Shown: one piece after another, positions 39,480 through 48,741 of the stretch
Layout: every line of letters begins with the position of its first letter
Numbering within the stretch: position 1 is the stretch's first letter
Assembly (NCBI RefSeq): GCF_023264675.1
Contig: NZ_JAHFVG010000026.1
Span: 19,155-83,154 of the forward strand
Source: Rhodococcus sp. (in: high G+C Gram-positive bacteria)
Lineage (GTDB): Bacteria; Actinomycetota; Actinomycetes; Mycobacteriales; Mycobacteriaceae
Length of the DNA: 64,000 nucleotides
Direction of reading: 5' to 3'
The notes under the pieces: generated by a model
Databases searched by the model: none
The model's input: the letters and a program-made list of their open reading frames with translations, nothing else
What the model was told of the DNA's origin: nothing
Translations under genes and position numbers: made by a program

Positions 39480-40749
39480 CAACCCAGCCGTGCGGTGGGA
39501 CCGTGGTTCGCCCTCGCTCCACCGTCGCCTCGCCCGCCAGTACCGGCCCGCTCAGCCGGTAACTCGCGGCGTCGTCGCCGAGATTCAGCACGACGTGAAT
39601 GCGTTCTTCGCCCGAGTAGGCCCGGTAGACCAGTGCTGTGTTGGTCAGCTCGATCGTCTCGGTGCGCGCCGCATGCAGCCACGAATGACGCCGACGCAGC
39701 CCGATCAGTTCCTGATGCAGATGGAAGACCGGCCAACCGCCTTCGTCGAGTCCTTCTCGGTCCATGGGGAACTCGGGACGAACGTCGTCGTCGCCGCCGA
39801 CGCGCTCCTCCTTGACTCCGCGAAATCCTTGCTCGTCGCCGTAGTAGATCATCGGCATCCCACCGATGGTGAAGAGAACGACGAGGGCATGCGCGAGATG
39901 GCGTTCGTCGGTGATGGTGCTGGCGATGCGGTTGACATCGTGATTGCCGACGAAGGTGGCAGGCACGAAGGTTTCCAACCACTCGTTGTGACGACCGAGA
40001 GCATGGGAGAGTTCGAAGAAGTTCTTCTCGGTGATCGCGCTCCAGGTTGCCTTCCACAATTCGTACTGCGTCACCGAGTCGAGTGCACTGTCTCGAACGA
40101 TCGCCGTGTAGTCGCCGTGAATGACCTCGCCCAGGAAGTAGGCATCGGGGAACTTCTCCTTGACCCGCGGAATCACTGCTGCCCACAACCGCGGCGGTAC
40201 AGCATAAGCCGCATCGAGCCGCCAACCGTCGGCGCCGCGTTCGAGCCAGTGAGCCATGACATCGACGACGTACTGCTGCACGTCCGCGCTCGAGTGGTTC
40301 AGAGCGACGAGTTCGTCGTGTCCCTCGAAATTACGGTGGGAACCGTCCTCCAGATGAAACCACGAGGCTGCGTCGGCATCACCGGCGAGGGCGTGCTGGA
40401 ATCTCGGAAACTGTTGACCCACATGATTGAAGACTCCGTCGACCATGACCCTCATGCCGCGACTGTGCGCTGCGTCGACCAGTGTCGCGAAGTCCTCGTC
40501 GGTGCCGAGCCTGGCATCGACATGGAAGTGATCGACGGTCTCGTATCCGTGACCCTCCGACGCGAAGATCGGCCCGAGCGCTATCCCCGAGGCCCCGAGT
40601 TCGACTGCGTAGTCGAGCCATTCGACCACTTTGAGCAATTTGTGTTCGTCGGCGAGCGAGGTTCCGTCCCAATCCCGCACCGGCGCTCCGGCGAAACCGA
40701 GCGGGTAGACGTGCCACCAGATCGCGTGCTCGGTCCACGACGCGCTCAC
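39469..40749 (-). CDS. GH13 alpha-amylase-family glycosidase
   Basis: A 426-residue TIM-barrel glycosidase. Catalytic residues are D179 (GWRLDAAY, nucleophile), E208 (FLGEVI, acid/base) and D271 (GNHDVN). The barrel start is WWHVYPLGFAGAP and the DGVFNHVG region is the first conserved motif. It acts on alpha-glucans or related glucosides. It carries a short C-terminal beta domain (VLNLGDDAASYRL). The start GTG overlaps the stop of the upstream lactate-oxidase-like gene by three bases (GTGA), so the two are coupled. Confidence 0.9.
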   Translation of the reverse strand: MSASWTEHAIWWHVYPLGFAGAPVRDWDGTSLADEHKLLKVVEWLDYAVELGASGIALGPIFASEGHGYETVDHFHVDARLGTDEDFATLVDAAHSRGMRVMVDGVFNHVGQQFPRFQHALAGDADAASWFHLEDGSHRNFEGHDELVALNHSSADVQQYVVDVMAHWLERGADGWRLDAAYAVPPRLWAAVIPRVKEKFPDAYFLGEVIHGDYTAIVRDSALDSVTQYELWKATWSAITEKNFFELSHALGRHNEWLETFVPATFVGNHDVNRIASTITDERHLAHALVVLFTIGGMPMIYYGDEQGFRGVKEERVGGDDDVRPEFPMDREGLDEGGWPVFHLHQELIGLRRRHSWLHAARTETIELTNTALVYRAYSGEERIHVVLNLGDDAASYRLSGPVLAGEATVERGRTTVPPHGWVVIG

Positions 40750-41912
40750 GCGAGTGCCTCCAGCACGGATTCGCGGCTCAACTCCGAGGCACCGGTATGC
40801 CCGGACAAACTGGTGACGAGGTCGAATTCTGCCAGGATGCAGCGCAGTACGTGTTCGACGCCTGCCTGTCCGCCGAGCGCGAGACCGTAGAGGAACGGCC
40901 TCCCCAGCAGCACGGCATCGGCGCCGATCGCGAGCGCTTTGGCCATGTCCGCTCCGGTGCGCACTCCGGAGTCGAACAGAACGGTCAACTGATCACCGAC
41001 GGCATCGACGATCTCCGGAAGTGCGCTCAGCGACGCCCGGGCGCCGTCGATCTGACGGCCGCCGTGATTGGACACCACGATGCCGTCCACTCCGTGCTCG
41101 AGCGCCTGACGAGCGTCACCGACGGTACAGATGCCCTTGAGCACGATCGGACCTTCCCAGTGCTCGCGCAGGAATGCCAGCTGGGACCAGCCAAGGCCCG
41201 GATTCGGGAACATCTGCGCCCAGTGCATAGCCGCGGCAACAGGATTGGCCTCGACCGACTGATCCAGCCCGGCGAGGAACGCCGGATCGGTCAGATAGTT
41301 CGCAATCCCGAGATTCGCCAGGAACGGTAGGTAGCCCCGATCCAGGTCCGCGGGCCGCCAGCCCAGCAGTGTCGTGTCGAGGGTGAGCACGAGCGTCGTG
41401 AAGCCGGTGTTCTTCGCGCGTTCGAGGAAGCTGAGCAGCACGGATTCGTCGGTGGGCCAATATAACTGGTACCAGCGAGGCGCGTCTGCGCCCGCTTCGG
41501 CAACCTGCTCGAAAGAATGCGACGCCTGGGTCGAGTGAATGTAGGGAACGCCGAGAGCTGCCGCCGCTCGGACGGTCGCGAGTTCGCCTTCCTCGTGCGC
41601 CAGCGTCTGAATGCCCACCGGAGCGATCAACAGCGGCGCGGGCATCGTCGTGCCGAGTATCGTGCACGAGTGATCGCGTTCCGATGAACTCCTGAGCATG
41701 CGCGGTGCGATGGACCAGTGATCGAACGCGTCCCGGTTGGCCCTGGCCGTCGAGCCGCTTCCCGCGCTGGCAACGATGTAGCCGAGCGCCTCCGGCGTCA
41801 GGGTTGCGGCCGCCTGCTCTTCGAGCTTCGCGAGGTTCGTGGTGATCTGCGGCCTCACATCGGTGAACATGCCCTGCGCATAGATGCCGATCTGATGGTC
41901 ACTGAAGTTCAT
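40746..41912 (-). CDS. FMN-dependent alpha-hydroxy-acid oxidising protein (lactate 2-monooxygenase-like)
   Basis: A 388-residue flavoprotein of the glycolate/lactate oxidase family. Sites include APLLIAPVGIQTLAHEEGELATVRAAAALG, PRWYQLYWPTDESV, GFTTLVLTLDTTLLGWRPADLDRGYLP (the insert typical of lactate 2-monooxygenase), VSNHGGRQIDGA with the catalytic His, and LFDSGVRTGADMAKALAIGADAVLLGRPFLYGLALGG. It oxidises lactate or another hydroxy acid. It overlaps the GH13 gene by 4 bases, a linkage that is not functionally obvious. Confidence 0.88.
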   Translation of the reverse strand: MNFSDHQIGIYAQGMFTDVRPQITTNLAKLEEQAAATLTPEALGYIVASAGSGSTARANRDAFDHWSIAPRMLRSSSERDHSCTILGTTMPAPLLIAPVGIQTLAHEEGELATVRAAAALGVPYIHSTQASHSFEQVAEAGADAPRWYQLYWPTDESVLLSFLERAKNTGFTTLVLTLDTTLLGWRPADLDRGYLPFLANLGIANYLTDPAFLAGLDQSVEANPVAAAMHWAQMFPNPGLGWSQLAFLREHWEGPIVLKGICTVGDARQALEHGVDGIVVSNHGGRQIDGARASLSALPEIVDAVGDQLTVLFDSGVRTGADMAKALAIGADAVLLGRPFLYGLALGGQAGVEHVLRCILAEFDLVTSLSGHTGASELSRESVLEALA

Positions 41913-41981
41913 GCAACCCACCGTAGTACGCAGCCCGGACCGGGTGCATGAATTCATCCCCTTGCGGGTACGCCTGTCGGA

Positions 41982-43193
41982 GTGAGCAGACAACACGTAC
42001 TCGTCACCGGTGCCAGCATCGCCGGACCCACTCTCGCGTTCTGGCTGGACCGGGCCGGTTACGACGTCAGCGTGGTCGAACGCGCCCCGCAGCTGCGGCT
42101 CGGCGGCCAGAACATCGACGTCCGCGGCACCGGCCGTGAAGTACTTCGGAGGATGAATCTCGACGAGACCTTGCTGGCAGGCGGTACGACGGAGGAAGGT
42201 ACCAGGTTCGTCGACGAGAAGGGGCGAACCATTGCCGCGTTCGCGGCGGGCGACGGGGACTCGGACGGGCCGACTGCCGAATTGGAGATTCTGCGCGGAC
42301 AGTTCGCGAAGATACTCGTCGAGCATGCAGGTCCGAATACCGTCTACCGGTACGGCGACCACGTCACCGGCGTCGACCAGGACGCCGACGGGGTGGATGT
42401 GACCTTCGCCGGTGGCTCGGTCGAGCGCTTCGATCTCGTGTTCTTCGCCGAGGGAATCCGCTCCAGCAGTCGGGAATTGGCGTTCCCCGGCGAGATCGAC
42501 ACTCGCGCCGTCGGGCTCTACACGGCGTACGGGGTGTTGCCGAGAAGCAGCTCCGACGACGCGTGGTGGCGCTGGTTCAACGCACCGGGCTCGCGGGTCG
42601 CGGGCTTGCGGCCGGACAACCTGGGCACGACTCGTTTCAGCCTGTCCTGGGTGTCGGATTCCAAGGGTTACGAGTACGCCCGCCAGGACGTTCTCGTCGA
42701 CGCACTGCGCGAGACCTTCGGCGATGTCGGCTGGGAGGTGCCCCGAATACTCGATTCGCTCGGGCCGGATTCCGAGCTGTACATCGACCATCTCGCTCAG
42801 GTACGCGCTCCCCGGTGGTCGAGCGGCCGAGTCGCTCTCGTCGGCGACGCTGCTTGGTGCGCAACACCGTTGAGCGGCATGGGGACTACACTCTCGGTCA
42901 CGGGCGCCTATGTCCTCGCCGGCGAACTGGCGAGATCCACCGACCATCGTGCGGCATTCGCGGGTTATGAACGACTGATGCGACCGTTCGCCTCGAAAGT
43001 CCAGGATCTGCCGCCCGGTGTTCCGCGCTTGGCCCATCCGAAAACTGCTGCGGGAGTGGCGGTCATGCGCGGAGTCCTGCGCATCGCCGGCTCGAAACCT
43101 GTCCGGTCGATCACCAGCAGGCTGATGGGCCCCGACGCTGCCACGCTGGAGCTACCCGACTACGACTTCGCCCGAAATCCACGCATCCAGTAG
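41982..43193 (+). CDS. FAD-dependent monooxygenase (PHBH/TetX-type)
   Basis: A 403-residue class A flavin hydroxylase. The FAD Rossmann motif reads VLVTGASIAGPTLAFWLDRAGYDVSVVERA, and the second FAD site GRVALVGDAAWCATPLSGMGTTL. NADPH-dependent aromatic or polyketide hydroxylation is expected. The GTG at 41982 starts the protein directly at the Rossmann fold, so there is no N-terminal extension. It is divergent from the lactate-oxidase-like gene by 69 bases. Its end overlaps the convergent GATase gene by 42 bases. Confidence 0.9.
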   Translation: MSRQHVLVTGASIAGPTLAFWLDRAGYDVSVVERAPQLRLGGQNIDVRGTGREVLRRMNLDETLLAGGTTEEGTRFVDEKGRTIAAFAAGDGDSDGPTAELEILRGQFAKILVEHAGPNTVYRYGDHVTGVDQDADGVDVTFAGGSVERFDLVFFAEGIRSSSRELAFPGEIDTRAVGLYTAYGVLPRSSSDDAWWRWFNAPGSRVAGLRPDNLGTTRFSLSWVSDSKGYEYARQDVLVDALRETFGDVGWEVPRILDSLGPDSELYIDHLAQVRAPRWSSGRVALVGDAAWCATPLSGMGTTLSVTGAYVLAGELARSTDHRAAFAGYERLMRPFASKVQDLPPGVPRLAHPKTAAGVAVMRGVLRIAGSKPVRSITSRLMGPDAATLELPDYDFARNPRIQ

Positions 43194-43853
43194 CGCACTG
43201 CAGCGAGCCCGGGCCGCCGACTCGCCGGCTTTCAGTTCTGTGCGGATGGTCTCGACCGATTCTTCGTCCTGCTCGATGCCGTCGCGCACCCAGGCGTCGG
43301 CCCAGGACTGAAAGACGTCGACGTCGATTTCCGGGTGAAACTGGAGCCCGAGGTGTCGGCCGTGAACGAATGCCTGCTGACCTGCACTGTTGCGCGCGAT
43401 CACCGACGCTGACTCGGGGGCGAGGAACGTGTCCTCGTGGTATTCCATCCACGGGCCCGCCAAGGCGGGCAGCGAGGTGGTGATGTCGGTGAAGCCGTGC
43501 TCCGGGTACTCGGACTTCGCCACGGACCCGCCGAGCACTCGCGCGAGCAATTGGCCACCGAAGCAGATTCCGAGGATGGGGACGCCTCGCTCGATCGCGC
43601 TCTCGAGGTAGGCGATCTCCGGCGTGATCCACCTCGATTCGTCGTAGGCGGCATCAGGAGAGCCCATGACCACCACCATCGCGGCATCGTCCAGATCGGG
43701 GGGCTCCAGTCCCAGGCCGTAGTCGAAGGAGTGGACGTCGAGCTCGTACCCACGGCCCTGCAACTCGGGAACCAACGTTCCGATGTTGCGGTACCCCAAG
43801 TCTCGGTCCCGGTCGTGCACCAGCACAACGGCTCGGCTCTTGCTCTCGGTCAC
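43152..43853 (-). CDS. Class I glutamine amidotransferase-like protein
   Basis: A 233-residue GATase1 domain protein. Catalytic Cys C97 (LGICFGGQLLARVLGG), His H173 and Glu E175 (LQFHPEID) are all in place, so it can release ammonia from glutamine or cleave a gamma-glutamyl bond. No synthetase partner gene is adjacent, so it is a free-standing amidotransferase or gamma-glutamyl hydrolase (GuaA_N-like family). The start GTG 43853 has GGGAG 5 bases upstream. It overlaps the monooxygenase gene end by 42 bases. Confidence 0.87.
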   Translation of the reverse strand: MTESKSRAVVLVHDRDRDLGYRNIGTLVPELQGRGYELDVHSFDYGLGLEPPDLDDAAMVVVMGSPDAAYDESRWITPEIAYLESAIERGVPILGICFGGQLLARVLGGSVAKSEYPEHGFTDITTSLPALAGPWMEYHEDTFLAPESASVIARNSAGQQAFVHGRHLGLQFHPEIDVDVFQSWADAWVRDGIEQDEESVETIRTELKAGESAARARCSALLDAWISGEVVVG

Positions 43854-44024
43854 GGCGGCTCCCGTCGATTCCTGTTCTGCGGTCCACGGCGTCTCTCGGA
43901 GACAGTACGACAGGTCGGCCCGAGTACGCCCGTCCAGAGTTGTCAGCGTCTCTACCGATCGATCCGCCTACGGCCGGCAGAAGACCGGAACGGCAGGTGA
44001 TCGTGCAGGTATCCCGGTATCTTG

Positions 44025-44363
44025 ATGGCTATGGGCGTACGCACCATCAACGACGGTTCGGGCTTCGGCGCGGGCGGATGGCGCTGGAACGCGGGCGACG
44101 TCACACTCCTGATCGGGGCGACGCTCGCGGCCGTACTGGTGTTCGGCGTCGTGCTGCGGTTCTGGGTGTTGATCGCCGCGGTCCTGATCGTTGCTGTCGC
44201 ATCGTGGCTGATCCACGACAGTTCGGTACAGCGGCAGGTCCGGCACGAATTGGACGAGCAGCATCGCGCCGACCTTCGCTCACGTGCCGACGCCGAACAC
44301 CAGGCATTTCTACGCGGCGAACGTCGCGGACTGTACGGGCAATTCGAGCCACCAGAGCTGTGA
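44025..44363 (+). CDS. Small membrane protein
   Basis: A 112-residue protein with two adjacent membrane helices (about 27-60: VTLLIGATLAAVLVFGVVL, VLIAAVLIVAVASWLI) and a charged C-terminal tail with HELDEQHRADLRSRADAEHQAFLRGE. The N terminus is short. I do not recognise a family. ATG 44025 is chosen; ATG 44031 and TTG 44022 are close alternatives. It sits alone in a divergent gap between the GATase and the next hydrolase. Confidence 0.65.
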   Translation: MAMGVRTINDGSGFGAGGWRWNAGDVTLLIGATLAAVLVFGVVLRFWVLIAAVLIVAVASWLIHDSSVQRQVRHELDEQHRADLRSRADAEHQAFLRGERRGLYGQFEPPEL

Positions 44364-44388
44364 TCGCTGATTGTCCTGCTGCCTGATG

Positions 44389-45216
44389 TCAGTCGAGGAA
44401 CGGTCGCAGTACGGCAAGCAACTCGGCTGGCCGATCCTGCGGGATGATGTGCCCGCAGTCCTCGAGGACATGCCCGACGAGGTCGTCGGCGACCGTCGAC
44501 AGCTGCCGAAACGTTGTGTCGCCGACCGGAAACGAACCGACCGCCATCGTAGGCATCGTGAGGCGCCCCCGCGCGGAGGCATCGGCGATCTGCTGGGCCC
44601 CGGCAGGGAAGGCCCGGTAGTACTCGAACGCCGATCGCAACGATTCATGGCCGGAGTAGCTTCGCGCCACCGCATCACGAAACGCAGGTGAGACCCCGCG
44701 GCCCATCGTTCCCGCCTGGAGAAAGAAGTCGAGGTACTCGGCCTCGTGGCCTAGGAGAACGCGCTCGGCGAAACCGGGCACTGCATGGAACCCGAACCAC
44801 CACGGTGGGGAGAACCCCTCTGCGCCCGGCAACTGCCCGACGAGCGATTCCATCAGTACCAGGCGATCCACGCGATCCGGTCGGCCGATCGCGGCCAGGA
44901 ACGCGGCCTGTACCCCGAGATCGATGGCCACCACGGCAGCACGCTCGACGGCGAGAGCGTCGAGCAGGGCGACCACGTCATCGGCGATGGTCTGGGCGTC
45001 GTAGCCCGACTCGGCACGCGTCGTCCCGCCGAGGCCTCTGAGGTCCGGTGCGATCACCGTATGAGACTCGGCGAGCTCGGGAATGATGTTCTCCCACAGC
45101 TGCCACGTATGTGGGAACCCGTGAACAAGGAGAACCGCGGGACCCGAGCCGGCCACCGCAACGTTCATGCGTAGACCTGCAGCCGCGACGTCGCGGACAG
45201 AGATGGGCAATGCCAT
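44389..45216 (-). CDS. Alpha/beta-hydrolase (epoxide-hydrolase-like)
   Basis: A 275-residue hydrolase: LLVHGFPHTWQLWENIIPELAE (oxyanion region), APDLRGLGGTTRA, then the nucleophile elbow VVAIDLGVQAAFL with Asp and a C-terminal His in DCGHIIPQDRP. An Asp nucleophile suggests the epoxide-hydrolase or dehalogenase branch. ATG 45216 is taken for its GGAGG, 4 bases upstream; other in-frame starts lie further upstream. It is divergent from the helicase gene. Confidence 0.83.
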   Translation of the reverse strand: MALPISVRDVAAAGLRMNVAVAGSGPAVLLVHGFPHTWQLWENIIPELAESHTVIAPDLRGLGGTTRAESGYDAQTIADDVVALLDALAVERAAVVAIDLGVQAAFLAAIGRPDRVDRLVLMESLVGQLPGAEGFSPPWWFGFHAVPGFAERVLLGHEAEYLDFFLQAGTMGRGVSPAFRDAVARSYSGHESLRSAFEYYRAFPAGAQQIADASARGRLTMPTMAVGSFPVGDTTFRQLSTVADDLVGHVLEDCGHIIPQDRPAELLAVLRPFLD

Positions 45217-45354
45217 GTCGCCTCCGGTGCTCGGTTCGTCCCCGGTATTCGGTTCTCCGACCACGATGCCAGACATCGGCGAAGCCAAGGCCCTGTGTCA
45301 TGAGGCGCTGTGTCGATGTGGTTCCGTGTCGGTGAGGTGCTCTACGGTGTTTTC

Positions 45355-47406
45355 GTGCCTCCCCGTAGACGAAAACCCACCGCCACCACCGCGCGTACCG
45401 TCGGCGCGGGCAAGAGTGCGGCGGCTCGAAAGTTCAAAGCCGCACAGGGCACAGGTTCCACAACTTCGGCATCCAAGACTTCGGCATCCAAGACTTCGGC
45501 GTCCAAGACGACTACCACTGCGAAGAAGCGCGCACCGGCGAGGAAGAGGGCAACCCGTAAGACCGCGTCACCCGACCTGCGGCTCCCCGATCCGGGGGAA
45601 CGGGTGTGGGTACTCGACGTTCCGTTCGAGGATCGGGCACTGGCATCGGCGTCGGGCGCGCGGTGGCACCCGGGTCCCCGAGTGTTCGCCTACTACGGCA
45701 CCGAGCTGCCCGACGGTCTGGCCTCGTTCGAGTCGATGCCCTACAGCCTGCAGCGGTGGGTGGAGGACGACGCCAACCCAGGAGTGGAGCCTGCGGAACG
45801 ACCCAAATCCGCGGCCTGGCGCGACGAGGTAGTGCACGGACGATCGATGACGCCTCGTGAAACTCAGCTCGAGTCGGTACGTCGTCAACTCGACGCCATG
45901 GACAACGGCTTTCCGTATTTCGCACAGATGGACTCGACGGGCCTCGGCAAAACCTTGGCCGTGTGCGAGGCCGTCCGGCAGATGGATGATCCCGCGATCA
46001 GTACGGTGTTGGTCGTCGCTCCGAAGGGCGCTCTCCCCGGTTGGCGCCGGACGATCGCCGATACCGAGGCAGATCTCGATCCGGCGGATCGCAAGCGATG
46101 GCTGCTCGTCACCTATCAGTCGACGAAGAAGCTGCTGACGGTTCCCGAGGACACCGATCTCGGGAAACGGAAGAAGACGCAGAACAAACGGACCATCACC
46201 CTCGGCGAGCTTCGATTCGATATCGACATCGTGATAGCCGACGAGTCTCATGCGCTGATGAACATCGAGTCGCAGCAGTCCCAGATTCTCTGGCGCTACC
46301 AGGAGGCTGCCCGCGCGGTGGTGTGGATGTCCGCGACTCCCGGTTACCAGCCGATGCACTTCGCGTACATGGCGAGGGCGATCGAGCAGAGTCGCGGCAG
46401 CGAGATCGTTCCCGTCGACAGCGACACCGGCGAGCAGGTCCTCGGTTACGGCGTCACCGTTCGGTGGGCCGCGTTCCTCGAGGAGTCGGGTTTCGCACTC
46501 AAGGAGGGCAAAGCGGGCACCGGGCTGAAGACGTGGCGGTGGGAACCGGAGGATGCGGCGAGGCGTGAACGCGACATCGGCACCATCCATCGGTGGTTGT
46601 CCGGCGGCGCCGTGCCCTGGTCGATCTCCCGGCCGTCGCCTCCTACCCCGCGTGAGCCGCTCGGCCAGGAGCTCACTGCTGCCGAGAAGCGCCTCTACAA
46701 CTCTGCGTGGGTGGACTACCGCAAGGAAGTCGGTCTGCCGATCTGGAAGTCGGTCGGCGGCAAACGGGTCCTGCAGAAGAACCCGAGTACACGGGCGGCG
46801 GCTCTGCGGTTCCGGCAGAAGTGCTCGTACCTGCGCATTCCGTCGACCGCCGATCAGGTGCGGGCGTGGGTCAGGGACGGCAACCAGGTATTCGTGTCGA
46901 TGTTCTACCGCGAGTCGGTGGCTGCGTTGGCCGAGACTCTTCGCGACGAAGGGCTCGATGTCGCCGTCGTCGACGGCAGTATGAGCAGTCCCGCCCAGGA
47001 AACGGAAATCCGACGCTTCCAAACCGGCGCCGCCCGAGTGATCATCTCTACCACCACCAGTGCGATCAATCTGCACTCGAACGAACTCCTGCTGCCGGAG
47101 CCGCGCAGTCCGGGCGCTCCGCAGGCTCCGCTCGTAACGGTGTCGACGTCGGCGCCGCGAGTCACGCTGATCCACGATCCGCGCTGGACACCCATCGACA
47201 TCCGCCAGATCGAGGGTCGCGCCAACCGGATCGACAAGGACCACGCTCACACGTCGTCGACGTGTTACTACGGCTACGCCGAAGGCACCGTCGAGGAAGA
47301 AATGGTGCTCGTCGGAATCGAAAGGATCGCCGATCTCGGTTCTATAGTCGGACAGGCAGACCTCATCGATCCGGAGGCGTTCCTCGCCGCCCGGGCCGAA
47401 CGGTGA
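45355..47406 (+). CDS. SNF2/DEAD-type helicase with DUF5710-like and repeat-rich N terminus
   Basis: A 683-residue superfamily-2 ATPase. After a basic, repeat-rich lead (SASKT units, residues about 37-51), residues 82-115 form a DUF5710-like strand-helix motif (VWVLDVPFEDRALASASGARWHPG). The helicase core follows: Walker A MDSTGLGKT (192-200), Walker B IADESHALMN (295-304) and motif III MSATPG, then the C-terminal lobe (VRVIISTTTSAINL-type and RQIEGRANRID). Chromatin-type SNF2 remodelling is known in eukaryotes; in bacteria these are DNA translocases. I chose GTG 45355; GTG 45310 and ATG 45316 would add residues without family match. A downstream PPOX gene is 23 bases away. Confidence 0.85.
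   Translation: MPPRRRKPTATTARTVGAGKSAAARKFKAAQGTGSTTSASKTSASKTSASKTTTTAKKRAPARKRATRKTASPDLRLPDPGERVWVLDVPFEDRALASASGARWHPGPRVFAYYGTELPDGLASFESMPYSLQRWVEDDANPGVEPAERPKSAAWRDEVVHGRSMTPRETQLESVRRQLDAMDNGFPYFAQMDSTGLGKTLAVCEAVRQMDDPAISTVLVVAPKGALPGWRRTIADTEADLDPADRKRWLLVTYQSTKKLLTVPEDTDLGKRKKTQNKRTITLGELRFDIDIVIADESHALMNIESQQSQILWRYQEAARAVVWMSATPGYQPMHFAYMARAIEQSRGSEIVPVDSDTGEQVLGYGVTVRWAAFLEESGFALKEGKAGTGLKTWRWEPEDAARRERDIGTIHRWLSGGAVPWSISRPSPPTPREPLGQELTAAEKRLYNSAWVDYRKEVGLPIWKSVGGKRVLQKNPSTRAAALRFRQKCSYLRIPSTADQVRAWVRDGNQVFVSMFYRESVAALAETLRDEGLDVAVVDGSMSSPAQETEIRRFQTGAARVIISTTTSAINLHSNELLLPEPRSPGAPQAPLVTVSTSAPRVTLIHDPRWTPIDIRQIEGRANRIDKDHAHTSSTCYYGYAEGTVEEEMVLVGIERIADLGSIVGQADLIDPEAFLAARAER
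45463..45507 (+). repeat. Three 15-bp in-frame repeats in the helicase gene
   Basis: Units ACTTCGGCATCCAAG at 45463 and 45478 are identical; the third, at 45493, has one change (GCG). They code TSASK three times, followed by a Thr run, in the basic lead of the protein. Confidence 0.85.
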
Positions 47407-47429
47407 AGGCCACGACGAGCGGAGGCATC

Positions 47430-47858
47430 ATGCCCGAAAAGTTCGATCCCAATGCGCTGTTGGCCGAGGGCCGGGTCAGCGTGCTCGCCACCATCAAGTC
47501 CGACGGTCGGCCCCAACTCTCGCCGGTCACGCCGTTCTACGATCGGGCCGGGGGAATCATCTACGTCTCGATGACCGATGGACGCGCCAAGACGAAGAAC
47601 CTACGCAACGATCCGCGGGCGACACTGGAGGTCACCAGCGAGGACGGCAGATCGTGGGCCACCGCCGAAGGCGTCGCGACGCTCGTCGGTCCGAGTGACG
47701 ATCCCGACAGCCCGGAGGTGAACGCGCTTGTCGAGTATTACCGTTCCGCCGCAGGCGAGCACCCCGATTGGGACGAGTACCGGTCCGTCATGGTTGCCGA
47801 CCGTCGAGTGTTGATGAAGATGACCGTCGACCATGTCTACGGACAGCGTATCGGCTGA
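47430..47858 (+). CDS. PPOX-class (F420-dependent) oxidoreductase
   Basis: A 142-residue split-barrel protein: GRVSVLATIKSDGRPQLSPVTPFYDRAGG, IYVSMTDGRAKTKNLRNDPRATLEV, and the ending RRVLMKMTVDHVYG. This is the PNPOx-like family that in actinobacteria often binds F420 and reduces biliverdin or quinones. It starts at ATG 47430 with GGAGG 4 bases upstream, 23 bases after the helicase gene. Function beyond the fold is not visible. Confidence 0.88.
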   Translation: MPEKFDPNALLAEGRVSVLATIKSDGRPQLSPVTPFYDRAGGIIYVSMTDGRAKTKNLRNDPRATLEVTSEDGRSWATAEGVATLVGPSDDPDSPEVNALVEYYRSAAGEHPDWDEYRSVMVADRRVLMKMTVDHVYGQRIG

Positions 47859-47961
47859 CCTCTTCGCTTCCGTGAGGTACGACACGGAATATATGAGGCC
47901 TAGTAACTATTGTGCTTGTATAGATAGATAGTTCAAGCTTCAATAAAAGGAGATGGTCGAC
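47859..47961 (+). promoter_or_regulatory. AT-rich promoter region of the SDR gene
   Basis: An AT-rich stretch (ATATATGAGGCCTAGTAACT, then GTATAGATAGATAGTTCAAG) that contrasts with the GC-rich surroundings, followed by the ribosome site AAAAGGAG. The site sets the start at ATG 47962 rather than ATG 47953, which directly abuts it. Confidence 0.6.
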
Positions 47962-48717
47962 ATGGCCACATACGACGTAGCAGATCGCTCCGCGATCGTC
48001 ACCGGTGCCGGATCCGGAATCGGCCGAGCCGTGGCGCTGGAACTGGCAGCGAACGGCGCTTCGGTAGTGGTCGCCGACCTGAACGGCGACCACGCCAAGG
48101 CAGTCACCGAAGAGATCCTCGCTGCAGGCGGACAAGCCGAAGCCTTCGTCGGTAATGTCGCGAATCTCGACGACGTCGACGCCATGGTTGCCGCGGCAAG
48201 CGCCCTTGCACCTCTTCGAATCGCCGTCAACAACGCAGGCATCGGCGGAGACCCGCTTCCTATCGCCGATGTGTCACCGGATAACTGGCACAAGGTCATC
48301 GAGGTCAACCTCAACGCTGTCTTCTACGGGATGCGGGCTCAGATCCCCGCGATCGCCGCTGCGGGCGGTGGGTCGATCGTCAACATGGCATCCGTTCTCG
48401 GCAGTGTCGGCATTCAGAACTCCGCCAGTTACGTCACTGCGAAGCACGGTCTTCTCGGCCTCACCAAGAACGCCGCGCTCGAATACGGTGCCGCAGGCGT
48501 TCGCGTCAACGCCGTGGGCCCCGGCTTCATCCGCACCCCGCTGCTCGTCGCCAACATGGACGACGATGCGCGAAAGGCGTTGGAGGCCAAGCACGCTCTC
48601 GGCCGTCTCGGAACATCCGAGGAAGTATCGAGCCTCGTCGCTTTCCTCGCGAGCGATGCCGCCGGCTTCATCACCGGCAGCTACCACCTCGTCGACGGCG
48701 GCTACGCAGCGCAGTAA
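47962..48717 (+). CDS. SDR-family oxidoreductase
   Basis: A 251-residue short-chain dehydrogenase. Cofactor motif AIVTGAGSGIGRAVALELA, NNAG at 87-90, the active Ser in NMASVLGS, the Tyr and Lys in YVTAKHG, and the end GSYHLVDGGYAAQ. It belongs to the classical FabG-like group. The AT-rich promoter upstream suggests strong or specially regulated expression. It ends 24 bases before the convergent DoxX-like gene. Confidence 0.9.
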   Translation: MATYDVADRSAIVTGAGSGIGRAVALELAANGASVVVADLNGDHAKAVTEEILAAGGQAEAFVGNVANLDDVDAMVAAASALAPLRIAVNNAGIGGDPLPIADVSPDNWHKVIEVNLNAVFYGMRAQIPAIAAAGGGSIVNMASVLGSVGIQNSASYVTAKHGLLGLTKNAALEYGAAGVRVNAVGPGFIRTPLLVANMDDDARKALEAKHALGRLGTSEEVSSLVAFLASDAAGFITGSYHLVDGGYAAQ

Positions 48718-48741
48718 CACGGCTGCTGCGCAGCAGGACCG

